Positions 48,301-60,800 are shown, numbered from the stretch's first letter. The stretch is DNA of 64,000 nucleotides from Coptis chinensis (GCA_015680905.1 CM027378.1:86147501-86211500); one strand, 5' to 3'. A program made the numbers and translations. The notes: generated by a model from the letters alone, not told the origin.

Positions 48301-51250
48301 CATTACGTCTACCTCCCCCCCCCTAGTCCTTTATCCTTTAAATTTTTCTAATAAACTGGTAGGGGTCTGCCTAACCCCCCTCCCCTGGAGGTTTCCTCAA
48401 AAAAAAAAACAAAAAAACTCAGTTTAATTAAATTATTGTGAAATTGTGTTACATATCCTTTAATGTTTATCACCAACACAGAATACATAAATATACTAGA
48501 ACCTTGTCCATTGCACAATTTGTCACAACAAAAGAGAATTAAAATTACTAGATGTGATACTTTAATGTTTATCACCAACACAGAATACATAAATATACTA
48601 GAACCTTGTCCATTGCACAATTTGTCACAACAAAAAAGAAAATTAAAATTACTAGATGTGATACACGGGACTTAAAAATCATCAAGTAAATGGAAATTCT
48701 CGGGACAAAACAAGTGATTGCTGAAGGGGATTTGGAATTCAAATATTTCATACCCAAAATCAATTTCTGCATGTGGCTCCTCACATAAGAAAAGAGGGAA
48801 GATCATCCCAAGCAGATGTATACCGCGCAAGAGAGGTGATGAAAGCATACATCTCTTTACAGAATGGGGAATATAGGCAGTTAGTCTACAATAACAGTTT
48901 CAAAATCCAAACCCTTTACAAATGTCCTGTTCTGGCCTAGACATGTTGTGCTTTGGGCTTCTAATGTAACTGACCATTGTATCAATCAATAGAAAAGAAA
49001 AACTACTTCAACAAGAACTTGCTAAATAGCTAATATAGCCACATCGGAAAATACACTTAGTACTAACAAAACTAGATTGACTATAGAAAAGTGCCACATT
49101 ATAATCAAACAAGAAATTCAATGCTACAATAATAAGTGTTTACCATAGACTTGACGCGAAGAATGCACTTATGGGAATGACACAGGTCGCATATCTGCAA
49201 TCCAGAAAAATGAATAGAATGATAAGAAAGATTCATTGGACAATAACAAGACCAAAAGAACACAAAAATATAAGAGGAAGGACCAGTACAAGAGATATTA
49301 AAAACCTTACATTTCAAATGTCATTTTGACAGGTGATACAACCTGCATAATTCAACAGGTTAAAGCTAAGGCATTAGAACAAGTATAGGGCAACAATACA
49401 AAGTGGAGAACCTACAAATGCAGACATCTTGAGCAGTATTGTGACAGCATTTTGTTCATGTATAAGGGATGCATTATATGCAGAACAAGTAAACAACATA
49501 CATTTAATGAAAATATGTGATAGCACTAATACGTCATCTTATCATGTTCTTTATACTTGGAAAAATGTACAAAAAAAGAACTTCCAAACTTGAACATGTA
49601 CAGCGTGAGTACAACGACAACAAACTTGGAGAGGTATCCTTAATAATGATATATTGACATATCAATAGTGTGCTTCTTTGCTACTGGTTTCTAGCAAATT
49701 ATGGAAATATCTTTCCCCGTCCCCATTGGTTGTTACGTGACTGGTCTTTGACACATCAACACACCCCAAACAAAACAAAACCACCACACCAAAGCTGTGT
49801 GTCCGGTAATTTGGGTGGTAGGCTGCTACACATCTGAAACATGTTTCATGATCTTTCGTTTTTTTTCTTGGTAAAATAGTTTCAGTACTAATATATTACT
49901 TTTTATAAATAAAAAGAAAATGTAAACTACACTGAGACATTCCCTCCTATAATCCCAAAGGAAATCTACACATTATAGGATCAAGATGGTAAGACTATAT
50001 CACCCTATCTTGCCATAAGAGCATCTATCCTACTCCTCTTAACCATAGAAGTATAGGAAAATACCTCCATACTAGCAATTCACAGCTACATATGCTACAC
50101 AGCAGTTCCTTGACACTTAGTTTCAAATAGAAGAATACTGCTAGGCCAGGATGTTCGTACTTTCCTCTTCTTTACGTCTTTCTTTTCTTACTCCCTTTTT
50201 GCCTAAACTAAAACTAGTGACTCTTTCAACTTGATTAGTTGGATACATCCGTTTCTCAATGTCTTCATGTCTGAATGTCACATTTAAGTTTTGGAATTTC
50301 AAATAGCTTTCGAGACAGATTAGCTCTATGTCTGGCCATCAGTTTCTTCAACAACTGATGTAAGTCTCACGGTGGGAGAGGATTATTCTCTACCTTATTT
50401 ATAACATTATCCCAAAAAGTTACTTATGATATCTGGTTGTGTCCATCACGACAAGACTTGTCTACTTTTATATGTTGCTAGTGACTGACAAGCGAAAGAG
50501 TGAGAAATACAAGGTCTAGTGATTACACACAAGTAATTTCCTTCTCTCGTATGAATGATATTTACTGCAAAAAATAGATCAAACACCAACTCAAAAGAAA
50601 TTATAGTAAATAGAAATGAGAACCATACCTTAAAGACACGGATAAGAAGGAACGCAACCGCTCCAGAAAATCCCATATGAATCATAGTAAGTGTAATTGG
50701 AAATGGAAAATCGAAGTATTTTGGAGATAGGACCCACTGCAAATTTCAGTAACTAGATGGTTATAATCTTACATTGCACAAATATGACAGGCTAAAGAAA
50801 ATATTAAGCCAAAACTGTAAACTATCTAATGAAGCCAAATTTATTTATCGAAAAAAAAAGATGAATCCAAAATTTGAGAAACAAATATAAGGAAAGACAA
50901 ACATAATAGGTATAGAACTGAGATACAGCTCAACGACTAATCCAATAAATTATTTGCTGAAAAGGAATACACTTAAATAAACATATGGAATTCACGTCGA
51001 GTTTGATATATAATTGGTGATGGTTTTCGTGTTCATTCAAGTGACTGAAAGAATATCAACCAATTTGCATTCTATTGAACTACATTTCATTAATTAATCA
51101 AAACGCAGCAATACATAAACAATCACAACAAGAAGCCCAACAATGAAAACAATAAAGATGGTTTACCTTATTGTACAAAATAACTCCTGATGAAAGCAAT
51201 ATGTAGACTAGTAAGTACAAATACGTTAACAATAGTGGTTTCCCAATCAT
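45325..51250 (-). CDS. Sugar-phosphate/phosphate translocator (TPT/DMT family, At3g17430/At1g48230-like)
   Basis: Nine coding exons join in frame: 51250-51167, 50736-50629, 49342-49311, 49194-49144, 48046-47985, 47892-47631, 46451-46186, 46082-45988 and 45501-45325, all with GT-AG introns, giving 378 residues, the usual length. It starts MIGKPLLLTYLYLLVYILLS and has ten or so hydrophobic helices; blocks include PITLTMIHMGFSGAVAFLL, IQMLKALMPVATFFMAVVCG, LTLNPITSLYYIAPC and IGRTGAVTIRVAGVLKDW. The family moves triose or nucleotide-linked sugars against phosphate across plastid or Golgi membranes; for this subgroup the substrate is not established. A 5' non-coding exon probably lies at about 51735-51645. 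No breaks seen. Confidence 0.93.
48459..48664. repeat. Tandem duplication of about 103 bp in an intron
   Basis: Two nearly identical copies, 48459-48560 and 48561-48664, both running from 'tttaatgtttatcacc' to 'actagatgtgatac'; they differ by a few bases and a short indel. It sits in the intron between the exons at 49144 and 48046 and does not affect the coding sequence. Confidence 0.9.
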
Positions 51251-53289
51251 TGTGTCCCTAGTTTAGTGAATAACTTCTCCACTTGAAACTGGACATTAAG
51301 ATTCCAGTAATCTATCTGAATCCTGTATCAAAGTACATCAGCTCAACCAATGACCCTTCCAGTTTACTAGTCGATTGTACCAAGCATTTATAGTAACATG
51401 TTAACCTGAAAAAAACAATATATATATACTAGAACATAAGTACCAAGGTAACAAAAAAAATGATGGATCATATTCAACACTTAAAGTACAGATCTTGAAA
51501 CAAAAGAAACAATAATAATATTACATTCTATGTATATATATATATATTTCCACATCACATTAGAGTTATACAGATCCATAAGTAACATAATCATCAGATC
51601 TATTTACAAATCAAGAGAGGCAAATGAAAACATTACTTGAAATTTTTGTAGATCTCGAGGAGAGAAAGATTTAATTTAGGGTTTTGAGTCCAAAAAATTA
51701 TTAATTGGGAGAAAGAAAGAAGAGAGTGAGGGAAAGTGATGACGAGGTCTATTTATTTGTGTCTGAAAACTCAAATGCACGAGTTTCAATCTTTCTCATT
51801 AATTATTATTTTAATTAAGACAACCAGACAGCTTTCTTTCTTTCTCTTATTAATAAGTTTGAACTCGTTCACTGCCCACCCACGTACCCCAATTATGGAT
51901 ACATTTATTTATACTAATCACTATCGATTTAACTTCTGTTTAATGTGGAGTTGGAGTGTTGGACAGAATAATATATTTTCGTTAATTTTATAACTTAGGG
52001 TGAGAAGGAGCTATCATGGGTTTAGATTTCACAAATACTGCTCTAACCATGATCCTGTACAGGAAGTATTGGATCGAGGATCAAAAGAATATACATTTTT
52101 CTTCACTATTATCCATGTTGAAATTGATTGTTGAGTTAGTGATATTATAAACAAGGCCAGAGTGTCAAATTTAGCACAAGCACACACATATATTCCTATA
52201 ATCTTATGTCACATTATTAATCACTAATTGATTAGTATATTGTCTTAGGAGAGATGTGGAAACTTGTTTAGTCAGTAAGGTATATTAGTAATTTAGTATT
52301 CTTATCACGACATAGGTTCCAAACCCGCTTCAACCCACACTACTGCCCACTTGCCTTCTCGGGTAAAAAAAAAAATTCTTTTTAATATTACAGTTGTAAG
52401 AAATACGATATTAATGAAGGCATTGCGACGAACTTACATATTTTACCTTACTATGCAGACACTGACACTGATAATTTTCATGAAAACTAAATGATAATGG
52501 CTGGACTGTGTATAGAGGTTGGACTTTTTGGCTGCATTTAGCAATGCACTTGATAAGCTTGCTTTTCGTTGAGCCCATACAGCAAACTTTCGCCACTAGT
52601 ACGAATGTCTAAATTTGAGTCCTATTAGTTCATTTTGATGAGATTGTTTTTGCTACTAATCATCCAGTAAACGCATTTTATTGAAATCAATTCTCCTGCA
52701 ACCAGCACAACATAAGACTGCAAAATTACACCTATATCCGAGACATACATAATGTAGCAAGAGGCTGCATTTGCCACCCAAAAGAGTAGTTCTTTGGCAG
52801 ACTGCAGTTTTCCACACTACATCAAATAGGTTAACAAGGTGCAATGGGCAACAGGGCAAGTGATTACTGATTAGTAATATACTTGCTGTGTGTGTCTCCA
52901 GATAAATCTGTAGAGACTACAGTGAGCCGGTCCGAGTTGCTAGAATAAGAGAAAAGAACTAGCAGAATACTACCATAGAGGCACAGATTTATATAATTGT
53001 CGAAATCTACATTACATTAAAAACCAACACGCAGAAATCTGTTTTAGTGAATCACCTGGGCAAAAATGTGCAGTGGAGACCAGGGTACAAGTTTCTGATT
53101 CTTACAATTCAACGAGTGCAAAACCTATAGTTCAGCCAGAGAAACAGCTGCATTGGATAAGCAAAAGCTGCAGGACTGATACTAGTCATAAAGGTGGCAT
53201 ACGGATCAGAAAAGCAAACTTCATTACAAAATTACAAGAAAATGGTCCTAGGATATTTATGTGTTCCAATCTTCAGCTACTATAAGCAA
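51251..53289. other. Promoter/5' region of the translocator gene and intergenic sequence
   Basis: Upstream of the translocator start, a 5' untranslated exon and intron are likely to about 51735, followed by intergenic sequence with no recognised gene. The 3' flank of the polymerase subunit gene occupies the right end. Confidence 0.45.
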
Positions 53290-53817
53290 TCAAATAGGTC
53301 CAAGAAAGTCACCTGCCAAACTGCCAATTGCTTTAAATTGCCTTTCTGACTCGACCCATTTTGTTCCAATCACCGCGAACCGGACCTCCACATCCTTTCC
53401 GATCTTCAAAAGTCTGTCATTCATAAATACTGGATTTTCTCCATGAACGTACTGGTAGTCTGGCATTGTTTTCGCTGGAACAAATATCTGTTCCACAGGA
53501 CCACATGTCAGGAAGACCCCTGCCTTTGAAACACTGTTTACAACTCCCTGTAAGATCTCTCCCTTGAAAGGCTTGAAGGTGATACAGTTGAAAACAACAG
53601 GGAAGAGGACGCCGCCACATTCCTTCCGAACTTTCCCTTCACCTATCTTATCTAAAGTAGTCAAAGCAACAAAGTAACCATGATCAGAGGTGGCCTTCCG
53701 ACTTGCAAAGTCATCCATCAGGCGTACCATTATGGCTCTTTGAAGCATCAACCCCTTCGCATCCAGATTATCGGGAGGAATAACTACGTTCCAACTCATT
53801 TCTGCTTTGAGATACAT
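53290..53817 (-). CDS. NRPD7/NRPE7: RNA polymerase IV/V subunit 7 (NRPD7/NRPE7)
   Basis: A single-exon coding region of 175 residues. It begins MYLKAEMSWNVVIPPDNLDA and follows with GLMLQRAIMVRLM and ALTTLDKIGEGKVR, then the RPB7 OB-fold region VLFPVVFNCITFKPFKGEIL and MPDYQYVHGENPVFMN, ending GDFLGPI. These features match the Pol IV/V-specific paralogue and not Pol II NRPB7 (which starts MFFHIVLERN). The protein pairs with subunit 4 in the stalk of the RNA-directed DNA methylation polymerases. I start at 53817 by homology; the in-frame ATG at 53850 lies upstream of a splice acceptor (ACAG at about 53826) and is probably intronic. A 5' non-coding exon ending at about 55478 is likely. Confidence 0.9.
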   Translation of the reverse strand: MYLKAEMSWNVVIPPDNLDAKGLMLQRAIMVRLMDDFASRKATSDHGYFVALTTLDKIGEGKVRKECGGVLFPVVFNCITFKPFKGEILQGVVNSVSKAGVFLTCGPVEQIFVPAKTMPDYQYVHGENPVFMNDRLLKIGKDVEVRFAVIGTKWVESERQFKAIGSLAGDFLGPI

Positions 53818-55650
53818 ATTTGCTCCTGTCATAAACTCAAAATAAGTCAAGATGGACTGTTATATTGAACATTACATTAAAAGCTAATTCAAGATTGAAA
53901 TACTAACCATATACTATCAAAACAATTGGATTGAGGCGCCTACTTGCATAATAGATTACAATTCTTAAAAAAAAACCATTAACTGTCTCCAATTTTGCTC
54001 TCTTCAGGGAGAGTTGCATCAGAAATTCAGCACCAATCCACCTAGATTGAATTGATGCTCTCTGAGGAATCCACAGAAAACTGGACAGGCTCTAATGTGG
54101 CAGGCAAAACTTGCGAACACATGGAGAGGATGATCTAAGGAGATATCATTCCTGTTTGCTGGTAAACTAACATGATAGCAGACCACTTGGATTCTTTAAA
54201 AGGACCTGTAAGCTGTCTTTACTTTATCTTCCGATCCTCACTAGTCTAATTTGTCCATACTTAATTTCTCCCACATCCTCTATCGGAATGCAACTGGTGG
54301 AAATGACAAGTCAAATCTACTGTATGCCAGGTGTGACTAATGTTGTAGTACAGCTACTGTATCGATCTCTCCGGAGGCTAGTGACAGAGTTCATATAATC
54401 ATATTTGATATAAGGTCTAGTGCCTGATATACCACACACATAAAAAAAACTTCTGCCAATCTCAAGTCTTAACTAATATCTGTCTATCTTAAACTCTAAC
54501 AAGAAGTCCTTCATCATTCGATTCCAACAAAAACCTTTACATTGTTTTTGAAGGAGTGAATTTTGCAATTACACAGGTAAGAAAAACCACAACAAAAAAG
54601 AACATGTTCATATCACTAAGCTTTTCCTAAACATTCTATACAATCATACATATAATTCTGACCTCAAACATATTTTGATAAAATCTCCCAACTTTACTTA
54701 TTTCACACAATTTTTCCAAGAGTTGATCCTCATTTTCTAATGCTCTATTCTCAGTAAAAAATCACTTTTGCTAGTGACTTCTTGAAAATCAGTGTTCTAC
54801 CCATTGATGTATCTTCTTCTACTTGTAAATGTTACGATTATAACATAACACCCATATATCATTCTACACATGCAATATATATATAAACCAAAACCATATA
54901 ATAAAATTACCATGAAAAAAAAAAGCATATGAGAACTAGAAGTAAAAATTAGCATCATAATATGGACATTGTCTCAAAATTAGTTTAAGAGTGTGACTCT
55001 TCCATGACCAAGTAGTCTCTGGCAACCCGGCTTGGGCATGACTCGTTTTTGGCTCGCCAAAGCTCAGCTCTTGCTACAATATGAGCCAAACCAGGACACA
55101 GTTTACACATTGTCTGAAAACTGAGCCAAAACTAGCTTAGTCGAGCTTCAGTGGTAACCTAAAGCAGTGAAGTTAACCATTTTGAACCACAAATCTGTTA
55201 TTTTTTTTAAGATACACTATACTTGTACGTGTTACAAGCTGTTGTTTAAGCACATGAAATGTATTTTTGGTTTTAGAAAAATGTGAACTTTAATTAGATC
55301 CATGAACTACTTTCAAGTTTCAACCTTAAACCCTCACAAAACCTCAAAACTGGTTTAAGACACAGAAAAAAAAAAAAAACCAAGCGAGACGAACTGAACC
55401 TTTTACATGATGAAACATCTCAATAAAAAATAAAAACTATAGAATGTATAGTTAGCTGGGGAAAAAAAAATGGTCACCTTGTTAGCCAAAGGAACCAAGA
55501 GCTTTTTCTGCGAAGAAGGAAAGAAGCAGGGGAGAAGAGATGTAAACAAACAAAAGAAGGGGAAATTAATAGGAAAAAAAGTAGTGGGTGGCAGCAGGGG
55601 AAGTGAGGAGTTAGCCAATGAACAGTTTCTGTTTCTGCCATAATAATACG
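53818..55650 (-). other. Presumed 5' UTR intron and leader of the NRPD7/NRPE7 gene
   Basis: A splice donor AAG|GTGACC near 55478 on the minus strand and the acceptor at 53826 would delimit a long intron, with a leader exon upstream to about 55640. No other gene is seen here. This is inferred from splice signals only. Confidence 0.4.
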
Positions 55651-55917
55651 TGCGTACGGCAGATTCGTTTCTGTTACCAATGTACGATAAAGAGTACGAA
55701 GGTAGTGTTGCTATTGGTTGGAATTTGTTGGGGGTCCATAAACCACCTTAGGTTGAGTCCGTATTTGTTTTATGGATACACGCAATTGGCCCATCTCATT
55801 TAAGCCCAAGAACACTTTCAAGAAAAAGAATACCGCATTCTCCTCCTTGCCCTTCTCCAACTCTTTGATCATTGCTTGATGCATTCGATTGAACTGTAAC
55901 TCGAGGAGATTCATTCA

Positions 55918-56085
55918 ATGGAGGATTTGTTTCAACTTCACCGCTTGAAATGTTCAATTGATCTTCTTGTCTTTCTTGGTTCTGTGGTTGCTAGACTTGA
56001 TGACATTGCTGTGGGCTTCAGGTTGTTTTCGTTGTCTGGAGAGACGGAAAAGAACCACTCTTGCATAGTTTGGATAACAAGGTTT
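55918..56085 (+). other. Short unassigned open frame
   Basis: A 55-codon frame starting MEDLFQLHRLKCSIDLLVFL and containing VARLDDIAVGF. It is preceded by an A at -3. I do not recognise it. It might be a fragment of a larger gene or chance. Confidence 0.2.
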
Positions 56086-56647
56086 TAACTAGTACACTGC
56101 AAAGCGCATGAGTTTGAACTCGAAAAGGAAGAAGAACCTAAATATTTCATTTACAGTACAAGATAATAAATCGACTAAACAACAACGACCCTTAAAACAG
56201 TTAAGAACAGTCAAACATACATAAAAAGGGAAGAAATACAAACCAAATCCTCATTTTGGCCAACGGTTTTGAGTCGAAGCAAAACACTAATCCAAACAAC
56301 GAATTTGTAGTGGAAAATTTCAGTTTGTCAATATTTGTTTGCAAAAATTTCTAGTGAGAAAATATGGAATTTGCAGTTTTGCCAGTGTTTGTTTATATGG
56401 TTTTTTTCCATGACAAATAATTTTTCAATTTTTTGGAAATATATATTTTTTTGTTTTAAAAAACAATAGAGTCTAAAAAAAACTAAAAATAAATATAATT
56501 AAAAATAATACAACTCAACATTAAACATTAATAGTAATAGTGTCTTTTGAAACAACCATAAAATAAAGTCAAAGTGCAATAGACATTAACAACCATTCTT
56601 ATCCAAACACATATAAAATGTCACTGTGTCTTGGATAAATTTTATTT

Positions 56648-56965
56648 CTATATTTTTCCACTCGGATCACGTGCTATGGCTTGATCCCAAACCTCATTGC
56701 TAGCTATAATATTCTGTTCTTCATAACTCCATTCAAACCCATGTTGCATAGTTACACTAGCAATATCGCGTGCTATCCATCGTAAAGTCTTCACTCGCCG
56801 AGTTACATGACTAATAACCAAGTCGATACCAAATGTAAATGTATTTTGGAGTATTTCTTTTGCACGCTCTTTTGATATTGGAATAAATCCGTTCTCATTC
56901 TTATGACCTAGAAGTAGCTTGTCATGGAATGTATCGATAAAAACATTGTCCATCTCAGTTACCAT
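56648..56965 (-). pseudogene. Myb/SANT-like domain ORF (Harbinger ORF1 type)
   Basis: A 105-residue frame with MDNVFIDTFHDKLLLGHKN, HVTRRVKTLRWIARDI, GFEWSYEEQNIIASNEVWD and AIARDPSGK. This is the order of the trihelix-like Myb_DNA-bind_3 domain (MDNALIDALLEQ...GFSWN...EVWD), found in the DNA-binding accessory protein of PIF/Harbinger transposons. The usual C-terminal extension is missing, and no continuation is seen beyond KI. Confidence 0.75.
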
Positions 56966-57205
56966 ATTTAATTAATAAACATACAAATTTAGTTAATATA
57001 CTTAAAACAATGATAAGTTAAGAAAGTGCATTAGGTTAATTAGTAAAACAAACTTGGTCCAAATGTCGTTACAGCCACATAAACATAAATTTCCTTAGAA
57101 GACTCCATAGACACATCAAACTAGTACAACTACAAGACGAATAATAATTTGATCATTATAGCAATTAAAATAACTAAAAACACCATGACCAAGTAGCGGA
57201 CGAGA

Positions 57206-57550
57206 CTCAATCGTTGCGTTGCTCAGCTACATAACCTCTCATATTTTCTATGTGAGGTGCATGTGGAACGTGAGAAGCTAGCACTTGGAGAGATTGTGAA
57301 TTTGTCAATTTGGTCTCTTCGATGGGTCCTGTGCACCTACGAATAATGGATTCCGAAGACATCTTACGCTGAAGGTGAGTGGCCAATCTATGTTCAACTT
57401 ATTTTACGGACTTACATCCATAGTAATTTGCGTTACTAAAACCATTCACTTGGGCTTTACAGTCATCCCAATTTGTATATACTCCGCGATTCATTCCCTT
57501 GAGTACTATGTAACACACAGATTTTCTCATTCCTGTGATCATATTAGAAA
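57206..57550 (-). pseudogene. RNase H1-type hybrid-binding domain fragment
   Basis: The minus-strand frame reads CYIVLKGMNRGVYTNWDDC, KAQVNGFSNANYYGCKSV and, after an in-frame stop at about 57408, EHRLATHLQRKMSSESI and a tail ending at 57206. The blocks match the N-terminal hybrid-binding (viroplasmin-like) fold of plant RNase H1-like proteins. Conserved features are the W, the QV.GF segment and the aromatic after it. It probably came from a plant gene of that family inserted or captured in the Harbinger region. Confidence 0.6.
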
Positions 57551-57949
57551 ATGGTCATAGAACATACAATTATTTTTACAACATACAAAAAGTCATAGAA
57601 AACAATTATATATATAAAATAATACAGGCCACATGCATAAAATAAAATCAAAACGCAACTATATATGATATTAGTGATTACTTGCTAAATATGCTAAATA
57701 CGCTAAATACGATATCAGTGGTCACTTGCTAAATATGCTAAATATGATTTTTACTAACAACATATATGATACGTCCACAATTTACTAAATATGATGTCAG
57801 TCACTTGCTGTTCATTTACTACTATATATATATTTTGTACTAACTTGGTGTATATATTTTTTGTACTAACTTAGCAACATCACACACATTTCTGCATCCA
57901 CAAATGGGCAGCACACACATTTTCCACCAACACTCCAAAGTTTATCTAT

Positions 57950-58264
57950 AAAAGGGTAAAGGAGATGCACCAAGGGATAGGTGATGAAGCAAGTGATGTG
58001 ACCAATGCACAGTTTGAAGTGGCCCAAGAAAGACATGTTGCTGCAGTGGCGGAATTGAAATATGTGAAAGATGAGTTGGAAAAATTGCGGGTCGAGTATT
58101 CTTCTTTGGATTTGGAGAAAGAGATGGCTTTGAAGAGAGCAGAGGAAGCTGTTTCCGCATCCATAGAAATAGAGAAGACAGTGGAGGAGCTAACTCTGTC
58201 AGAAATTAAATTACTTCTGTCAGCTTGGATGCCTGCAAATTTCTGCAAAGATATGGGAGCATAG
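57950..58264 (+). pseudogene. WEB1-like coiled-coil gene fragment
   Basis: The 99-codon frame starting MHQGIGDEASDVTNAQFEVA continues with ERHVAAVAELKYVKDELEKL and AEEAVSASIEIEKTVEELT, a heptad-rich coiled coil. It matches the WEB1 family (WEAK CHLOROPLAST MOVEMENT UNDER BLUE LIGHT 1), cytoskeleton-linked proteins of chloroplast photorelocation. Only a central piece is present, from the ADEAS to the VEELT region, and the last 20 or so codons differ from the family. Strand is opposite to the transposase. It looks like a captured fragment. Confidence 0.7.
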
Positions 58265-59122
58265 GAACGAAATTAAGTTTGGAAATTAAGTTTGGAGCAG
58301 GAATAAAGAACAGAGCAGCATTGATCACTAATCAGAAGAACTGAAGCCTTGTGGGACAGAACCAAGCTGCTATCCAAAGCCAACAGGATAACTCCAACCC
58401 TCCTACAAGAATGATTTCTAATACTAATTCAAATACTCAACTGTATGGCTGTACTTATGCTAGAGGGGATGCTATCTCTGACAAGGAAAATAGTTGAGGG
58501 AGCGCGCGCGCTAGACCTGTGCTATGGGGAGATTAACGAAGTACCCAAGCTGCAGCTTACAAGAGATATACAGCGAAATCTGTAGAGGAAGTTGAGCTAG
58601 TTGCAGCCGAGGTGGCAGCCCTACTTACAAAGCTTAAGATAATACCGAGGTGGAGCGTTCCAACAAACAAAGGATGTTCAAATCATGATGTCAATTAATA
58701 CCTAGATATATGTTTTTGAGGTATGCATAACCAGTTAACCTCTAGGTGGATAAACAAGCTTAGACCAACTCCAACTGTTATAGAAATATAAAAGTAAGGC
58801 TTAGAAGGGCCACTGAGATCAACCTACAATATACTAAAGTTGTTAACACATTTGAAACGCAATAACCTACTCATAGTAATAAAACACTATAATAACCTAT
58901 GATATACCAAAGTTGTTAACACTCTGCACACACAATACACTCAGCACACAACACACTCAGCACCTCCACTAGCACACAGAAGTAATGAGTTCATAACAAC
59001 AAGTCCACTTAAATATAGTTAACAACAAGTCCACTTAACATAAATCCATAATAAAATCATAATGTCTATTACAAAAACACCTTACTAAAATCATAATGTT
59101 TATTACACAATCATAACAACGA

Positions 59123-60433
59123 TTACTTCACACCGTTATCTTCCCACATTGGAATTAACAACTCATCCCTAAAATTAGTCCACCTAGTGGCTGGTTGCAT
59201 ATCGATATTCATATTTGGAGCATTAAGAGAGTTGTCATCCTCTTCTTCCTCATCACTGAGCTCCTCATCACTCAAAGTACTGCTAGGATCTTCTTCTCGC
59301 AAGAAATTGTGCAATGCACAACATGCAAGGATTACCTTTGTGTGTGTCGCGGGATCGTGGAAAGCTGGATGCCTTAGATAAGCAAATCGCTTCTTCAAGA
59401 TCCCGATTGTCCTTTCAATAACAGTTCGCAAGGACGAATGGCGAAAGTTATATTGTTCTTTATGATTTTCAGGTTGAACTTCACCTATCTCTCTAAGATG
59501 ATACCACACACCACGGTAAGGCGTGAGAAACCCTGGCACTAAAGCGAACCCAACATCCACAAGATAGTACTTACCATCAGGAATAGTAAATTTATGCCCT
59601 GGACGAGACACTGCACTCCTCAATAACCTTCCATCATGGCAGGATCCCTCCCACCCTGCAAGCACGTATGTGAATCTCATGTCAAATGTGCAAGCTACCA
59701 ACACATTTTGGGTGACTTGACCTTTCCTATTACGATACCTAGCCTGTTGCGCAATGGTAAATAAATTTGAAAGTGTGTGCCATCAACCGCACCCACCGCA
59801 TCCTAACAAAAAAAACTTGATTAAGATTGACTAAACTACCAAACCTTGTAATCAAAATGATCCTAACAAATTTTCCAAAAATTGACTCACCTTAAAATAG
59901 CAATGCCAATGATGTGTGTTGGAATACTCGCGAGAAGAGTTCTCAGCGGTAGCATTTCTCACTAACTCTCTGAATAGACGAAGGATTGCAGGCAACACAA
60001 CATGGAAATAGCGGTGTATTGTTTCTCCCGAACGGAAGAATTGAAATGTTTCATTCCGATTACGCATATCATGCCCAACTCTGTTGAGAAATAGGGCCAC
60101 TTGCTCTTCTACCGTAACATGTCTGCTATCAGCTAGGCCATGACCACGCAAACGATTGCACAATCGACAAAACACTGACCGTCTCATCCTCAACTGCTCA
60201 TGGCAGAATCGGTCAGTGGTTGTATACATCCTACGCAAAACAATTCTCCGCACTTGATCACAATTCGTACGAGGAGCTCTAATAAGAGTTGGTGGAGTCC
60301 TACGCCTAGGCCTATACCTCCCCATATACCTTCTCCTATACCACCATGTCATCATCATATGGGCACCCATAATTATAAGTAGAAATGCCACTAACCTACG
60401 CTCACGTTCGGTCATCATTCTACAATACCTCAA
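59123..60433 (-). pseudogene. PIF/Harbinger transposase (DDE_Tnp_4), one frameshift
   Basis: Exon 1 is 60433-59891 with the N-terminal region (VFCRLCNRLRGHGLADSR, NRNETFQFFRSGETIHRYF, HWHCYFK|) and a good donor, AAG|GTGAGT. Exon 2 is 59802-59123 with DAVGAVDGTH (first catalytic Asp), WEGSCHDGRLL (second Asp) and VIERTIGILKKRF (Glu), then HNFLREEDPSS. The combination DDE_Tnp_4 is the PIF/Harbinger catalytic domain. A frameshift lies between DGTH and QQARYRNRKGQ near 59765-59790. All three catalytic residues are kept, so it was recently functional or nearly so. Total length would be about 407 residues, normal for the family. Confidence 0.9.
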
Positions 60434-60739
60434 AAAATAAAAAAAATTAATGAGGTATACAAATTATTAATTGTGTGTCCAATATCCACATATACAAAAT
60501 CATATATCCACGTTCTTGAAATTATATAGATTTCACAATATGATCTATGAAAACATTTGGCATGATTATTAACAATTAAAGACATATTAATTTCAGCACA
60601 CTCAACACCTCCACTAGCACACACAAACAAGTTCAAAATAATTTCAAAAGAGATAGAAGTAACGAGTTAATAACAAACACGGTCCCAAAACACAAGAGAC
60701 AGAGTTCATAAGTTCATAAGTTCATAACGAGTTCATAAA

Positions 60740-60800
60740 TTCATAACACAGTACCATCAATTGCACCCACTGCATCCTAACAAAGAAAACTCATTGAGAA
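60740..60800 (-). pseudogene. Duplicated start of transposase exon 2
   Basis: 'gtaccatcaattgcacccactgcatcctaacaaa' on the plus strand is the reverse complement of a splice acceptor followed by the codons for DAVGAIDGT, nearly the same as at 59770-59802. Only this short piece is present, followed by unrelated 'gttcataa' repeats. Confidence 0.6.

Noticed and set aside
53818-53850. ATG at 53850 as the start of the polymerase subunit
   Set aside because: It lies upstream of a splice acceptor at about 53826, and the family starts at the MYLK or MFLK position.
57405-57550. Viroplasmin-like domain as an integrated pararetrovirus
   Set aside because: The fold is shared with cellular RNase H1 proteins; no other virus gene is present.
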